Shown: piece by piece, positions 17,621-25,508 of the stretch | Position numbering within the stretch: the stretch's first letter is position 1 | Layout of the letters: each line of letters starts with the position of its first letter | Position numbers and translations under genes: made by a program | Notes under the pieces: generated by a model | Told to the model about the DNA's origin: nothing | Databases searched by the model: none | What the model saw: only the letters and a program-made list of their open reading frames with translations | DNA from: Desulfotomaculum sp. | Lineage (GTDB): Bacteria; Bacillota; Desulfotomaculia; Desulfotomaculales; Nap2-2B | Reading direction: 5' to 3' | DNA length: 52,484 nucleotides | Assembly: GCA_003513005.1 (NCBI GenBank) | Contig: DOTD01000039.1 | Coordinates: 1 to 52,484, forward strand

Positions 17621-18494
17621 ACACATTCATATCTTCGAAATCTTCACCAATATTGCAATTATTAATTAATACACCATCATATCTATATCCAGCTTTGGCG
17701 AAAACACTATTCATCCCGATTGAACTGCTGCGTGCAATGGTGTAAAGACATCTAAACCCTTCTTTATTTAGCCTTGATTCCATTTGTGACAATAAAATAC
17801 CGGCAAGACCCTGCCCAGTCCACTCAGGCATAGTGGCAAAATCTGTCATCTCGGCATTTCTTTGTATATAATTGACTTCCGCTGATGAAGCTGCTATCAA
17901 TTCTTCTTGATACCAGGCTGTTAAATAGTAGGCTCTGCCATTATTTAATATGGACTTTATATAGCAGTGATCATATACAGGAAAAGGATAGGTAGTAAAA
18001 ACCCTGCGATATAACCTGGCAAGGGCTTGGCAATGTTGTGCCTGTCCCCATTTTAATGATACCCCGGGAGGCAGTTTACGTTTTACCATGCCGGGCTTAG
18101 AACTGGAAAGCAATTTATCTACCAGTTCCCTGCTCCTGTTATTTGAAGGGACTTGCCTTCGGCGGCTAAGATACAGAGCAAAGATAAAAGCTGTTCTATT
18201 ACCTTTAAAATATCCTTGAATAGAAGCTTCCAGCTTCATTCCAGCGTTCAACAAGGCCTGCTTCCATCTGGCGTCTGATTTGGTCCATATTTTATCCAAG
18301 CCGCTTGCAGAAGCTTTTTCTATTAATTCATGGATCATATTCCCAGCATTCTCATCCCGAAGAAGTTTGAAGTTATTTATTGTAATTCTTCGGTTATAGG
18401 GTGAAATTAAAATATTACACTTAAAATCAGTGCCGGTTACAATTTCACATCTATCCGGGTCAATGTTTTCTATGTCCCTGATTTCAAAAGACAT
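17604..18494 (-). CDS. ablB: Beta-lysine N6-acetyltransferase
   Basis: A 296-residue GNAT-family enzyme that acetylates beta-lysine to N-epsilon-acetyl-beta-lysine, a compatible solute known from methanogens and some bacteria. The acetyl-CoA site lies in the C-terminal half (MPEWTGQGLAGILLSQMESRL), preceded by AEVNYIQRNAEMTDFAT, and the end NNCNIGEDFEDMNVW is typical of AblB. The start is ATG at 18494 behind AAAGGAG; the first 11 bases overlap the end of ablA, so the pair is translationally coupled. The next thing downstream is the channel relic. Confidence 0.9.
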   Translation of the reverse strand: MSFEIRDIENIDPDRCEIVTGTDFKCNILISPYNRRITINNFKLLRDENAGNMIHELIEKASASGLDKIWTKSDARWKQALLNAGMKLEASIQGYFKGNRTAFIFALYLSRRRQVPSNNRSRELVDKLLSSSKPGMVKRKLPPGVSLKWGQAQHCQALARLYRRVFTTYPFPVYDHCYIKSILNNGRAYYLTAWYQEELIAASSAEVNYIQRNAEMTDFATMPEWTGQGLAGILLSQMESRLNKEGFRCLYTIARSSSIGMNSVFAKAGYRYDGVLINNCNIGEDFEDMNVWSKVI

Positions 18495-19767
18495 TAGTTA
18501 CTCCTTTAGGTTTGCTGTTGCGGATTTTGCGCCGGTTTCCTTCGGGTACCAGGCTGACAATCTGATTAAGAGGATCAAATAGCTTTTGCAGTCCCACTGG
18601 TTCATGCTTAACCTTACGTTCCTTACACAATGTACAGGTGGCAGGACAGACTGATTCAAAATTTTTTGGTTCCTCGTAGACACAAATGACCCCTTCATAA
18701 TTGCGCAGTACGGTTTTGGTACTGGTTATTGAAAGCTGATAATGAGGTAAGACCGGAATTTTGCCTCCTCCCCCTGGAGCATCTACTACATAATGAGGAA
18801 CGCAAAACCCTGAAGTGTGACCGATTAGAGCCTCCATTATTTCTATGCCTTTAGCAACTGGGGTGCGAAAATGCTCGATACCCCTTGATAAATCACACTG
18901 GTACAGGTAATACGGACGCACACGGTTTATTACCAGGAGATGGACAAGTTTCTTAATTATTGTAGGGCAATCGTTAACCCCTCTCAATAATACAGTCTGG
19001 TTACCCAAGGGGATACCGGCATCTGCCAGCACGGACAGCGCCCGGGTAGATTCCGGTGTAAATTCGCGCGGGTGGTTAAAGTGAGTATTTATCCAAATAG
19101 GATGATATTTTTTAAGCATTTTGACGAGTTCTTCAGTAATCCGTTGCGGCATCACTACCGGGGTGCGGGTTCCGATACGAATTATCTGTACATGAGGAAT
19201 TTCTTTAACCTTATGGATGATTCGTTCCAAATGGTTGTCAGAAAGAATAAACGGGTCTCCCCCCGAAAGCAGGACATCGCGAATTTCCGGATGATTTGTG
19301 ATATAGTTAATGCCGCGATCTATATCCTGATCGGAGATGAATCTATTCTGGTCACCTACTTTGCGTTTCCTGGTACAAAAGCGGCAATACATGGAGCACT
19401 CGTTAGTTACAAGCAGCAACACCCGATCCGGATAGCGATGAGTCAGCCCCGGTACAGGCGAATCAGTATCCTCGTGCAAGGGATCGTCCATATCACCGCA
19501 GCCCTTGATAAATTCGCGGGAATCGGGTATGCACTGCAAACGGATAGGGCAAAAAGGATCCTCTTTATTAATTAAAGATGCATAATAAGGAGTGATTGCC
19601 ATGGGAAAGGAATTGCAGGCTTCCTGTATTTCCAGTTTTTTCTCTTTAGTTAAATAGAAATATCCTGCTAGTTGTTCAACTGACTGAATCCTATGCTTCA
19701 TTTGCCAGAGCCAATCCAGGCAGTTTCTATTTTGTCTATCGCTAAGAGAAGTCACTTTTACGCTCAC
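18484..19767 (-). CDS. ablA: L-lysine 2,3-aminomutase
   Basis: A 427-residue radical-SAM, PLP-dependent enzyme converting L-lysine to L-beta-lysine. The cluster motif is CSMYCRFC. The PLP/SAM landmarks LSGGDP, GTRTPVVMPQRI and APGGGGKIPV are present. The two aspartates that hold the lysine side-chain amine are D292 (QCDLS) and D329 (VDAPGG), matching D293/D330 of the Clostridium subterminale enzyme. A C-terminal CxxxCxxC zinc motif is CPATCTLC. I placed the start at GTG 19767, directly after AGGAGG. It is controlled by a c-di-AMP riboswitch and terminator upstream and coupled to ablB. Confidence 0.95.
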   Translation of the reverse strand: MSVKVTSLSDRQNRNCLDWLWQMKHRIQSVEQLAGYFYLTKEKKLEIQEACNSFPMAITPYYASLINKEDPFCPIRLQCIPDSREFIKGCGDMDDPLHEDTDSPVPGLTHRYPDRVLLLVTNECSMYCRFCTRKRKVGDQNRFISDQDIDRGINYITNHPEIRDVLLSGGDPFILSDNHLERIIHKVKEIPHVQIIRIGTRTPVVMPQRITEELVKMLKKYHPIWINTHFNHPREFTPESTRALSVLADAGIPLGNQTVLLRGVNDCPTIIKKLVHLLVINRVRPYYLYQCDLSRGIEHFRTPVAKGIEIMEALIGHTSGFCVPHYVVDAPGGGGKIPVLPHYQLSITSTKTVLRNYEGVICVYEEPKNFESVCPATCTLCKERKVKHEPVGLQKLFDPLNQIVSLVPEGNRRKIRNSKPKGVTNVF

Positions 19768-19841
19768 GTTTAGACCTCCTATGAATTTTATTCTGCCAAC
19801 AAGGCACAACCCAGGAACCGCTAATGGATGTAAATATAAAA

Positions 19842-19864
19842 CCCCGGAACAAACAGTCCAGGGG
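19842..19864 (-). terminator. Riboswitch-controlled terminator upstream of ablA
   Basis: On the minus strand CCCCTGGA, a 7-base loop, TTCCGGGG (one internal mismatch), then TTTTATATTT. It lies between the c-di-AMP aptamer and the ablA SD, so it is the likely expression platform. Confidence 0.8.
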
Positions 19865-19920
19865 TAAAAAGAGAATAAATAAGCGCCTAGTTTATAGACC
19901 GCCTTCTTCCTCCCTTTTTA

Positions 19921-20049
19921 CGCTTACGAAGTTAGCTGACGGATTCGGACTAAAAAGTAGCCCTACGAGATCGGGCAGCTGTATATTCTGCCTGATCATC
20001 GATTCACCCCGGAATCTGGTTCCCCCGCTTCTTTGATAAGAATTAAGCG
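19921..20049 (-). promoter_or_regulatory. ydaO-type c-di-AMP riboswitch upstream of ablA
   Basis: On the minus strand all landmark segments of the ydaO aptamer appear in order: P1 strand CGCTTA, GCGGGGGAACCA, GGGGTGAATC, TAGGGCTA, GTCCGAATCCGTCAGCTAA, and the closing P1 strand TAAGCG (20049-20044 pairs with 19926-19921). A further copy of CGCTTA at 19885-19880 could compete for the closing strand. A terminator follows at 19842-19864. In characterised members, c-di-AMP binding promotes termination. Confidence 0.95.
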
Positions 20050-20068
20050 AAACAGGAATAGGAATAAT

Positions 20069-20098
20069 ATTATATTCTTAGTATATTTATACTGACAA
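20069..20098 (-). promoter_or_regulatory. Sigma-A promoter of the ablA riboswitch transcript
   Basis: TTGTCA (20098-20093), an 18-base spacer and perfect TATAAT (20074-20069) on the minus strand, placing the transcription start a few bases before the aptamer. Confidence 0.75.
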
Positions 20099-20117
20099 CT
20101 CATATATAAATATGAGT
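20098..20117. promoter_or_regulatory. 20-bp palindrome abutting the ablA promoter
   Basis: Perfect inverted repeat ACTCATAT-ATAA-ATATGAGT touching the -35 box on its upstream side. The position fits an operator or activator site; the binding protein is unknown. Confidence 0.5.
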
Positions 20118-20200
20118 ATGTTTGTTGTTATCATATCATAATAAATTTCCATGTGCAACCATTTCTTGACGACGTTTTTCCAGGTAATCAAAAAAGGTTT

Positions 20201-21250
20201 TTAAGGTAGTATGACAATGTTGGTGGCTACAGGACGCTCTTTGCCGTCTGAAGGACGGTTTAAGACATTGCCCTTGAAGACAAATGAACTTGATCCCCCG
20301 CCATCCAGGTTATAAGCTTCTATCACACCAAATTCAATCAACTTAATCTGCAGGTCTTCTAAAGTAACTCCACTGCTCCAATCAGCTTGGCGCCCATCAA
20401 CAATAGCTAAAATTAAATCGTCATTGCCGTATTCACCGATAATAGTCCTGGGTTGTTTCTGATTCTGCCACTTAACAGGGATAGGTAATGGCTTGCGATT
20501 CTTGATTAAGGCAGGAACAAAACTAACCCCGGCTACCGGTTTAAGCTTTAACAACTCATTTTTTTCATAAAAAATATCACCTAACAGTTCCCCTGTTGAA
20601 TCTATTCCGGCAAAAAACAGGTCATCATGCGAGGATTTAAACCCATCAATTAACTTGCCGTTAATGACGGTATTGCCAATGGGCAGGATGTATTGTCTAC
20701 CATCTTGCATAATATCATAAAAACCACCACCGTTTACTCCCAGTACCGCACCGGTCCGCTTAACTGCAGCGCTGGTAATCTCGCTTTCACCCAGAGTGTC
20801 CTTGCCTAGAGCTATTTGGAAAACAGTGGGATCAAATATTTTAAGCTTGGCAATATATCCCCGGTAACCCAAACCCTTAAGTTCAAATACTTCAATCTGT
20901 ACTCTGTCGGAATGGTACTCGCCAATAGGCATCCCCAACCTGTTTATTATGAGCTTTTCATATATTTCATCAGACATTTTCTTTTGCGACCATGTTTTCT
21001 GGGTGAGTTCTTTTAACACACTCTCATTCTCATGTTGCAGACGCTCCAGTTCCACAGCGTTTAGTTTTATAAAACCAGTCTCTTGCTCCATATTTAAGAT
21101 ATCATGCTGCAATTGTTCTGTGGAAGACACCATTTCTTTCAGGGGGATTTGCAGCATGTTAGCGCAACCTTGTAAGGTATAGTAAATACCACCAAAAAAG
21201 CCGGTCAAGGGAATCAGCAGGCTGATAAAAAAAATGTTAATAATCCTCAT
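20201..21250 (-). CDS. Phosphodiester glycosidase (NAGPA) domain membrane protein
   Basis: A protein of about 349 residues. An N-terminal hydrophobic segment (IINIFFISLLIPLTGFFGGIYY) is followed by a coiled coil (about 40-85), and then a NAGPA/DUF2233 domain with GVNGGGFYD and the closing NLDGGGSSSFV, which carry the catalytic architecture of N-acetylglucosamine-1-phosphodiester alpha-N-acetylglucosaminidase-like enzymes. Bacterial members act outside the cell on envelope glycans. I chose ATG 21250 (SD AGGA) over 21271. It overlaps the preceding coiled-coil gene by 14 bases, so the two are translated together. Substrate unknown. Position between the two aminomutase units may be functional or incidental. 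Confidence 0.85.
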   Translation of the reverse strand: MRIINIFFISLLIPLTGFFGGIYYTLQGCANMLQIPLKEMVSSTEQLQHDILNMEQETGFIKLNAVELERLQHENESVLKELTQKTWSQKKMSDEIYEKLIINRLGMPIGEYHSDRVQIEVFELKGLGYRGYIAKLKIFDPTVFQIALGKDTLGESEITSAAVKRTGAVLGVNGGGFYDIMQDGRQYILPIGNTVINGKLIDGFKSSHDDLFFAGIDSTGELLGDIFYEKNELLKLKPVAGVSFVPALIKNRKPLPIPVKWQNQKQPRTIIGEYGNDDLILAIVDGRQADWSSGVTLEDLQIKLIEFGVIEAYNLDGGGSSSFVFKGNVLNRPSDGKERPVATNIVILP

Positions 21251-21608
21251 TACCGGATTCCTGCAAAACATTAAGACTTTTTTCCAGTTCTTTTAACTGT
21301 TTGTCCATTTCTTCAATATGCTTTTTAACTTCCTCGCTTGCTGTTCCGGTGCTGGATAAAGTTTTATCCGTCTGGGTTAGAGACTCCTTTATAATTTTCA
21401 TTTCAGCGCTTAAAGACTGCATTTTTTCCTCTAGATCCTGCACGTTTAATGCATTAGTCTCTTGAATTTCCAGTACCTTTTGGTCAATGTATTGTCTGGC
21501 ATACCAAAACCCCCCTACTAAAAGGCATGCCCATAAAAATACTAGCGCTAAGATTACCCGCAACTGGTTGAAACCAACTTTTTTTTTAACATCCCTTTCC
21601 TCTTCCAA
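21237..21608 (-). CDS. Single-pass membrane coiled-coil protein, function unknown
   Basis: A 123-residue protein: short charged N-terminus, one transmembrane helix at about 16-36 (LRVILALVFLWACLLVGGFWYA), then a long extracytoplasmic coiled coil rich in Glu, Lys and Leu. The start is TTG at 21608 with GGGGG/AAGAG upstream. It overlaps the phosphodiester glycosidase gene by 14 bases; both have a TM helix followed by coiled coil, so they may form a complex at the membrane. It lies 107 bases behind the aminomutase gene eam and could be part of its transcript. No family recognised. Confidence 0.75.
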   Translation of the reverse strand: MEEERDVKKKVGFNQLRVILALVFLWACLLVGGFWYARQYIDQKVLEIQETNALNVQDLEEKMQSLSAEMKIIKESLTQTDKTLSSTGTASEEVKKHIEEMDKQLKELEKSLNVLQESGNEDY

Positions 21609-21715
21609 CTCTTAACCCCCAATTGTAATTATGTTAACCCTGTTAGATTAGTTCACCACTTTATCCCATTCTCCTTTGCGTGTCTTAAATCTCATAACTA
21701 CTTTCTCTGCTGAAT

Positions 21716-22945
21716 TTATTGACAATCCTCTATTTGTACCAATTTACCCTCCCATGTGCGCAAGAGAACTTTATTTTTTTGTATCTTTTTGATGTAATTG
21801 GGCATTATCGGTATCTTCCCAAGTCCACCCGGAGCATTAACGACAAACGTAGGTATTGCCAGCCCAGAGGTGTGACCGCGTAATGACTCTATAATATTCA
21901 ATCCTTGGGCAATACTTGTTTGAAAATGACATGTCCCCTGCACATTCTTGGCATGAAATATATAGTAGGGACGGGCCCTTATTTTCAACAACTCTTGAAA
22001 TAGTTTTCTCATTATAAAAGACTCATCATTAATCCCTCGCAGCAAAACCGATTGATTGCCGAGTACAACCCCGCCTTCGGCAAGACTATCACAGGCTGAT
22101 TTAGCCTCCGGTGTAACCTCCAGAGGATGATTAAATTGTGTATTGATAAAGATTGGCGGATACTTGCGTATAATTTCAACTAACTCCGGCGTGATTCTCT
22201 GTGGCATGGTTACCGGGGTTCTGGTTCCGATACGTTTTATTTCGACATGAGAAATCTTATGTAGCTTGTGCAGGATAAATTCTAATGTCTGATTGCTTAG
22301 CAGCAATGCATCTCCCCCGGTAATAAGCACATCCCGAATTTCTTTATTTTGGGCAACGTAATCAAGCGCTATGCCAATATCTTCCAGGCATGCATGTTGA
22401 TCAATCTCCCCGATATTGCGTCTTCTCTGGCAGTGACGGCAGTACATTGCACACTGGTTGGTTACATTGATAATCATACGGTCCGGATACCTGCGAGTAA
22501 CACAGGGAGCTGGGGAAGTAATTGCTTCGTTCATCGGATCAAGACTGCCTCCCGGAGATAATTCTCTAATATCAGGAATAGCCTGACGATATATGGGACT
22601 GTTCTGATAATCTACAGTTACCAAGCTTAGGTAATAAGGAGAAATAGCCCAGCGAAAAAGCTTGCCTACTTTATCTATGCGTTTTCTGTCCAGGTCACTT
22701 AAACCGATTATTTTGTCTAAAACTATACTATCTTTAACCCGGTTCCTAAGCTGCCATTTCCAATTATTCCAGTCTTCCTCTGTGCCGCCCAGAACTTCCA
22801 ATATCCTATGCTTTCTTTCTGCAGCCTGTTCTTCTATATCAGGCAACGATTTTACATACTCCAGGAAAGCGAGAGTGTCCTTTTTAAGTTCTTTACTTCT
22901 AAGTATAGATTGATACAGATTATCCGTGTTCCCTGCTTCTCTCAT
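21716..22945 (-). CDS. eam: Glutamate 2,3-aminomutase (KamA family)
   Basis: A 409-residue radical-SAM/PLP enzyme (CAMYCRHC; ITGGDA; GTRTPVTMPQRI; APGGLGKIPI). It is a paralogue of ablA, but both aspartates that grip the lysine side chain are replaced: K333 (HAKNVQG) and N370 (VVNAPGG). From memory, the Clostridioides difficile glutamate 2,3-aminomutase has Lys332 and Asn369 at these places, to bind a carboxylate. The C-terminal zinc motif of AblA is absent. The product would be beta-glutamate, a compatible solute. The start is ATG at 22945 behind AAAGGAG. It has its own c-di-AMP riboswitch. Lysine specificity cannot be excluded without assay but is unlikely. Confidence 0.85.
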   Translation of the reverse strand: MREAGNTDNLYQSILRSKELKKDTLAFLEYVKSLPDIEEQAAERKHRILEVLGGTEEDWNNWKWQLRNRVKDSIVLDKIIGLSDLDRKRIDKVGKLFRWAISPYYLSLVTVDYQNSPIYRQAIPDIRELSPGGSLDPMNEAITSPAPCVTRRYPDRMIINVTNQCAMYCRHCQRRRNIGEIDQHACLEDIGIALDYVAQNKEIRDVLITGGDALLLSNQTLEFILHKLHKISHVEIKRIGTRTPVTMPQRITPELVEIIRKYPPIFINTQFNHPLEVTPEAKSACDSLAEGGVVLGNQSVLLRGINDESFIMRKLFQELLKIRARPYYIFHAKNVQGTCHFQTSIAQGLNIIESLRGHTSGLAIPTFVVNAPGGLGKIPIMPNYIKKIQKNKVLLRTWEGKLVQIEDCQ

Positions 22946-23017
22946 GTTATCACTCCTTTTAATTGTTCATGAACAGGAATGGTAATAATCGAAAAGAACC
23001 GAGAGTTAAATAAAAAT

Positions 23018-23039
23018 AACCAAAGGCAACCCTCTGGTT
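23018..23039 (-). terminator. Riboswitch-controlled terminator upstream of eam
   Basis: On the minus strand AACCAGAGG, loop GTTG, CCTTTGGTT (nine pairs, one G-U), then ATTTTTATTT. It lies between the aptamer and the eam SD. Confidence 0.88.
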
Positions 23040-23075
23040 ATGTTAATATAATATCAAACCCGGATTCCCTTTCGG

Positions 23076-23186
23076 CGCTTACGAGGTTAGCTGACGGATT
23101 CGGGAAAAGGGAATTCCCTACCAAAATCGGTTTCACCCCAATAAAATCGGTTCCCCCGCTCTCTTTTTAATAAGAGATTCAGCGCA
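23076..23186 (-). promoter_or_regulatory. ydaO-type c-di-AMP riboswitch upstream of eam
   Basis: The minus strand shows GCGGGGGAACCG, GGGGTGAAAC, GGTAGGG, CCCGAATCCGTCAGCTAACC and the closing P1 strand AGCGC, pairing with GCGCT at 23185-23181. It is the second complete copy of the aptamer class in 3.2 kb. The terminator at 23018-23039 is the apparent expression platform. Confidence 0.95.
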
Positions 23187-23193
23187 TTTTTCA

Positions 23194-23222
23194 ATTACAA
23201 TATCGATTCTAAAGTTAGTCAA
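23194..23222 (-). promoter_or_regulatory. Sigma-A promoter of the eam riboswitch transcript
   Basis: TTGACT (23222-23217), a 17-base spacer and TGTAAT (23199-23194) on the minus strand; the predicted start falls at the 5' edge of the aptamer. Confidence 0.72.
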
Positions 23223-23440
23223 TACATGGACATTCTCCATTCACTTGTTTTCATAATCATAAAGAACAATTCAATAATAGGTTAAATTAATGATATACTG
23301 TATTTGTGGCAGAATTAAGGAATAATAGACACAAAAATGTATTTTATAGACTAACTATTTTATATATTTTTGCCACAATTTTAACCATACTATAAATAAG
23401 TTAAGAGGAGACACCAGATATGTCTTAAGAGGTGGGTACT

Positions 23441-24115
23441 TTGCAGACTGTTTTTGTTATAGATGATGAAGTTAATATACGGGTATTAATTACCCAGTAT
23501 CTCCAAAAGGAAGGTTTTAAGGTAGAGGCTTTCGGCAGTATTGAGGAACTAGACCACCGTTTGGAGGAAGGATATCCGGATATGTTCATCCTGGACATAA
23601 TGCTGCCCGGACAGAACGGACTGGCTTTTTGCCAGAAAATCCGGGAGCACAGCTGGGTTCCGATAATATTTATTTCGGCGCGCCGACAAGCTTTAGATCG
23701 TATTACGGGGCTTGAAATAGGCGGGGATGACTATCTGTCAAAACCTTTCAGCCCTCGTGAACTAGTAGCACGAGTGCACTCAGTGCTACGCCGCACGAAA
23801 AAATCTCCTGACATAGGACAATACATTCAGGTTAACAACCTCAAATTACGTCCTAATGACAGATTGGGTCTGGTCAATGAATGTGAACTTTGTTTGACTA
23901 CCAGGGAGTTTGACCTTCTTCTGCTGCTGGTTCAGCATCCCCAGCGTACTTTCAACCGCCAAGAGTTGCTGGACAAAATCTGGGGCTATGATTATATGGG
24001 ATCAGAACGGGCTGTAGATGACCTGATTAAACGCCTGCGCAAGAAGTTAAGGAAGAGCGGTTCAAAAACCAATATTCAAACTATTTGGGGTTATGGGTAC
24101 CGATTAGATGGGTAA
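23441..24115 (+). CDS. OmpR/PhoB-family response regulator
   Basis: A two-domain regulator of about 224 residues. The receiver has the acidic pair in VIDDE, phospho-acceptor D52 (FILDIMLPG) and the conserved Lys in LSKPFSP. The C-terminal winged helix ends with the typical IQTIWGYGYRLDG. The start is TTG at 23441 behind AGAGGTG; GTG at 23432 would give three more residues but has no spaced SD. The kinase gene overlaps its end by eight bases. Its target is not evident; it is divergent from the eam riboswitch promoter, but nothing in the sequence links them. Confidence 0.93.
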   Translation: MQTVFVIDDEVNIRVLITQYLQKEGFKVEAFGSIEELDHRLEEGYPDMFILDIMLPGQNGLAFCQKIREHSWVPIIFISARRQALDRITGLEIGGDDYLSKPFSPRELVARVHSVLRRTKKSPDIGQYIQVNNLKLRPNDRLGLVNECELCLTTREFDLLLLLVQHPQRTFNRQELLDKIWGYDYMGSERAVDDLIKRLRKKLRKSGSKTNIQTIWGYGYRLDG

Positions 24116-25508
24116 GCTGCAAAGTATTTCAACTAAAATAATTATAAGTTATCTTGCTGTAGTTATTTCAACCTTACTGGTGACAGCTTTAGTTTTCTAT
24201 CCGTTGTTGATAGGAATTTTAGAAAAACGGGCTGAGATTGGTTTAGAAAAGCAGGCCTGGGAAATAGCGCATGCTATTCTTTCCCGTCAGTCCGGCTTAC
24301 CAGCAAATAGAGAATATGATTTTCCCCTAACCATAATCCTACTAGGCCGGTCGGTAGAAAGCGACTTTTTATGGCTTGATCCCCAGGATAAAATTAGTTT
24401 CAGCAGTAAACCGGAGCTGTTTTCTTCCGGCTTGTCATTATCGCAGTTGGCGGTAAAGTTACGTGAAGGGGAAACATTTGACAGGAATAAGTCAAATATT
24501 TTTAAGAGTGAAAGTTATCTGGCAGCTGAAGTGCCTATAAGATCGTCTGCCGGGTTAGAGGGAACGGTAATAACATTTTTAGCTTTCAGCACTTTGCATA
24601 CCTTGTACCGGGAAATGCTGTTATTGTTCTTTGGCTGTTTTTTAATCGCCCTTTTAGTTGCCCTTATAATAGCATTCTTCTTGATTCGCTATCTTGTAAG
24701 ACCCCTAAGAAGGTTGGAAGAATATGCAATAGCTGTGGGCAATCGCCAGTTTGATATTCGTTTAGAGACTAAGTCAAATAATGAACTGTCCCAGCTAACC
24801 GCTACTTTTAACCAGATGGCCGACCAACTAAAAAGCCATGATGAGGGGATGCGCCGCTTTTTTCGGAATGCTTCCCATGAGATGAAAACACCCCTAATGA
24901 GCATAAATGGTTATGCGGAAGGTATCCGTGATGGTGTCTTTACCGGTCCAGAAATGGAAAATGCTATAGAAATTATTCATAAAGAAAGCTTACGCATGAG
25001 AAACTTGGTAGAAAACATAATAGACATTTCCATCCTTGAACAGCCGCATAAGAATTATTTTCTCCCTCATGATCTTTACTATATTATAGAAGAGTGCAGG
25101 AGGACTGTCGGCGGTTATGCCATGGAAAAGAAAATAGAAATAGTATCTTTGGTGCAGAAGGATACCTGGGTCAGCGGTGACTGGGATCAATTGTGCAGTC
25201 TTTTGATCAATCTCTTGTCCAACGGGATTCGTCATGCTAAAAGCTTTGTCAAAGTTAAGTCCCAGACTATTGATAGTAAAAACAAGGTACTAATAACGGT
25301 ACATGATGACGGAGCTGGTTTTAATACGGAAGATCTGAATCATGCTTTTGAATATTTTTATACCGGCGCAAACAGGGGTTCCGGTCTTGGTCTTCCAATA
25401 GTAAAGAAAATCGTCACTGAGCATAACGGACAGGTCAGAATTTACAACTCCAGCCAAGGCGGCGCAATAGCGGAAGTCGTTTTATGGGCGGCGAAGGGTG
25501 TGAGTTAA
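24108..25508 (+). CDS. Membrane sensor histidine kinase
   Basis: A 466-residue kinase paired with the preceding response regulator. It has TM1 at about 8-32, an extracytoplasmic sensor of about 130 residues, TM2 at about 168-195, HAMP to about 245, and HisKA with phospho-acceptor H257 in NASHEMKTPLM. HATPase_c has an N box in LLINLLSNGIRHA, DDGAGF and GLGLPIV. The ATG lies inside the end of the regulator gene (eight-base overlap). The stop overlaps the convergent minJ-like gene by four bases. The signal is unknown. Confidence 0.94.
   Translation: MGKLQSISTKIIISYLAVVISTLLVTALVFYPLLIGILEKRAEIGLEKQAWEIAHAILSRQSGLPANREYDFPLTIILLGRSVESDFLWLDPQDKISFSSKPELFSSGLSLSQLAVKLREGETFDRNKSNIFKSESYLAAEVPIRSSAGLEGTVITFLAFSTLHTLYREMLLLFFGCFLIALLVALIIAFFLIRYLVRPLRRLEEYAIAVGNRQFDIRLETKSNNELSQLTATFNQMADQLKSHDEGMRRFFRNASHEMKTPLMSINGYAEGIRDGVFTGPEMENAIEIIHKESLRMRNLVENIIDISILEQPHKNYFLPHDLYYIIEECRRTVGGYAMEKKIEIVSLVQKDTWVSGDWDQLCSLLINLLSNGIRHAKSFVKVKSQTIDSKNKVLITVHDDGAGFNTEDLNHAFEYFYTGANRGSGLGLPIVKKIVTEHNGQVRIYNSSQGGAIAEVVLWAAKGVS

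Noticed and set aside
19921..20049. Lysine riboswitch upstream of lysine aminomutase
   Set aside because: Expected from the substrate, but the conserved blocks are those of the ydaO c-di-AMP aptamer, not of the L box.
21648..21695. 15-codon frame between eam and the coiled-coil gene
   Set aside because: ATG start but no good SD and too short to judge; probably chance.
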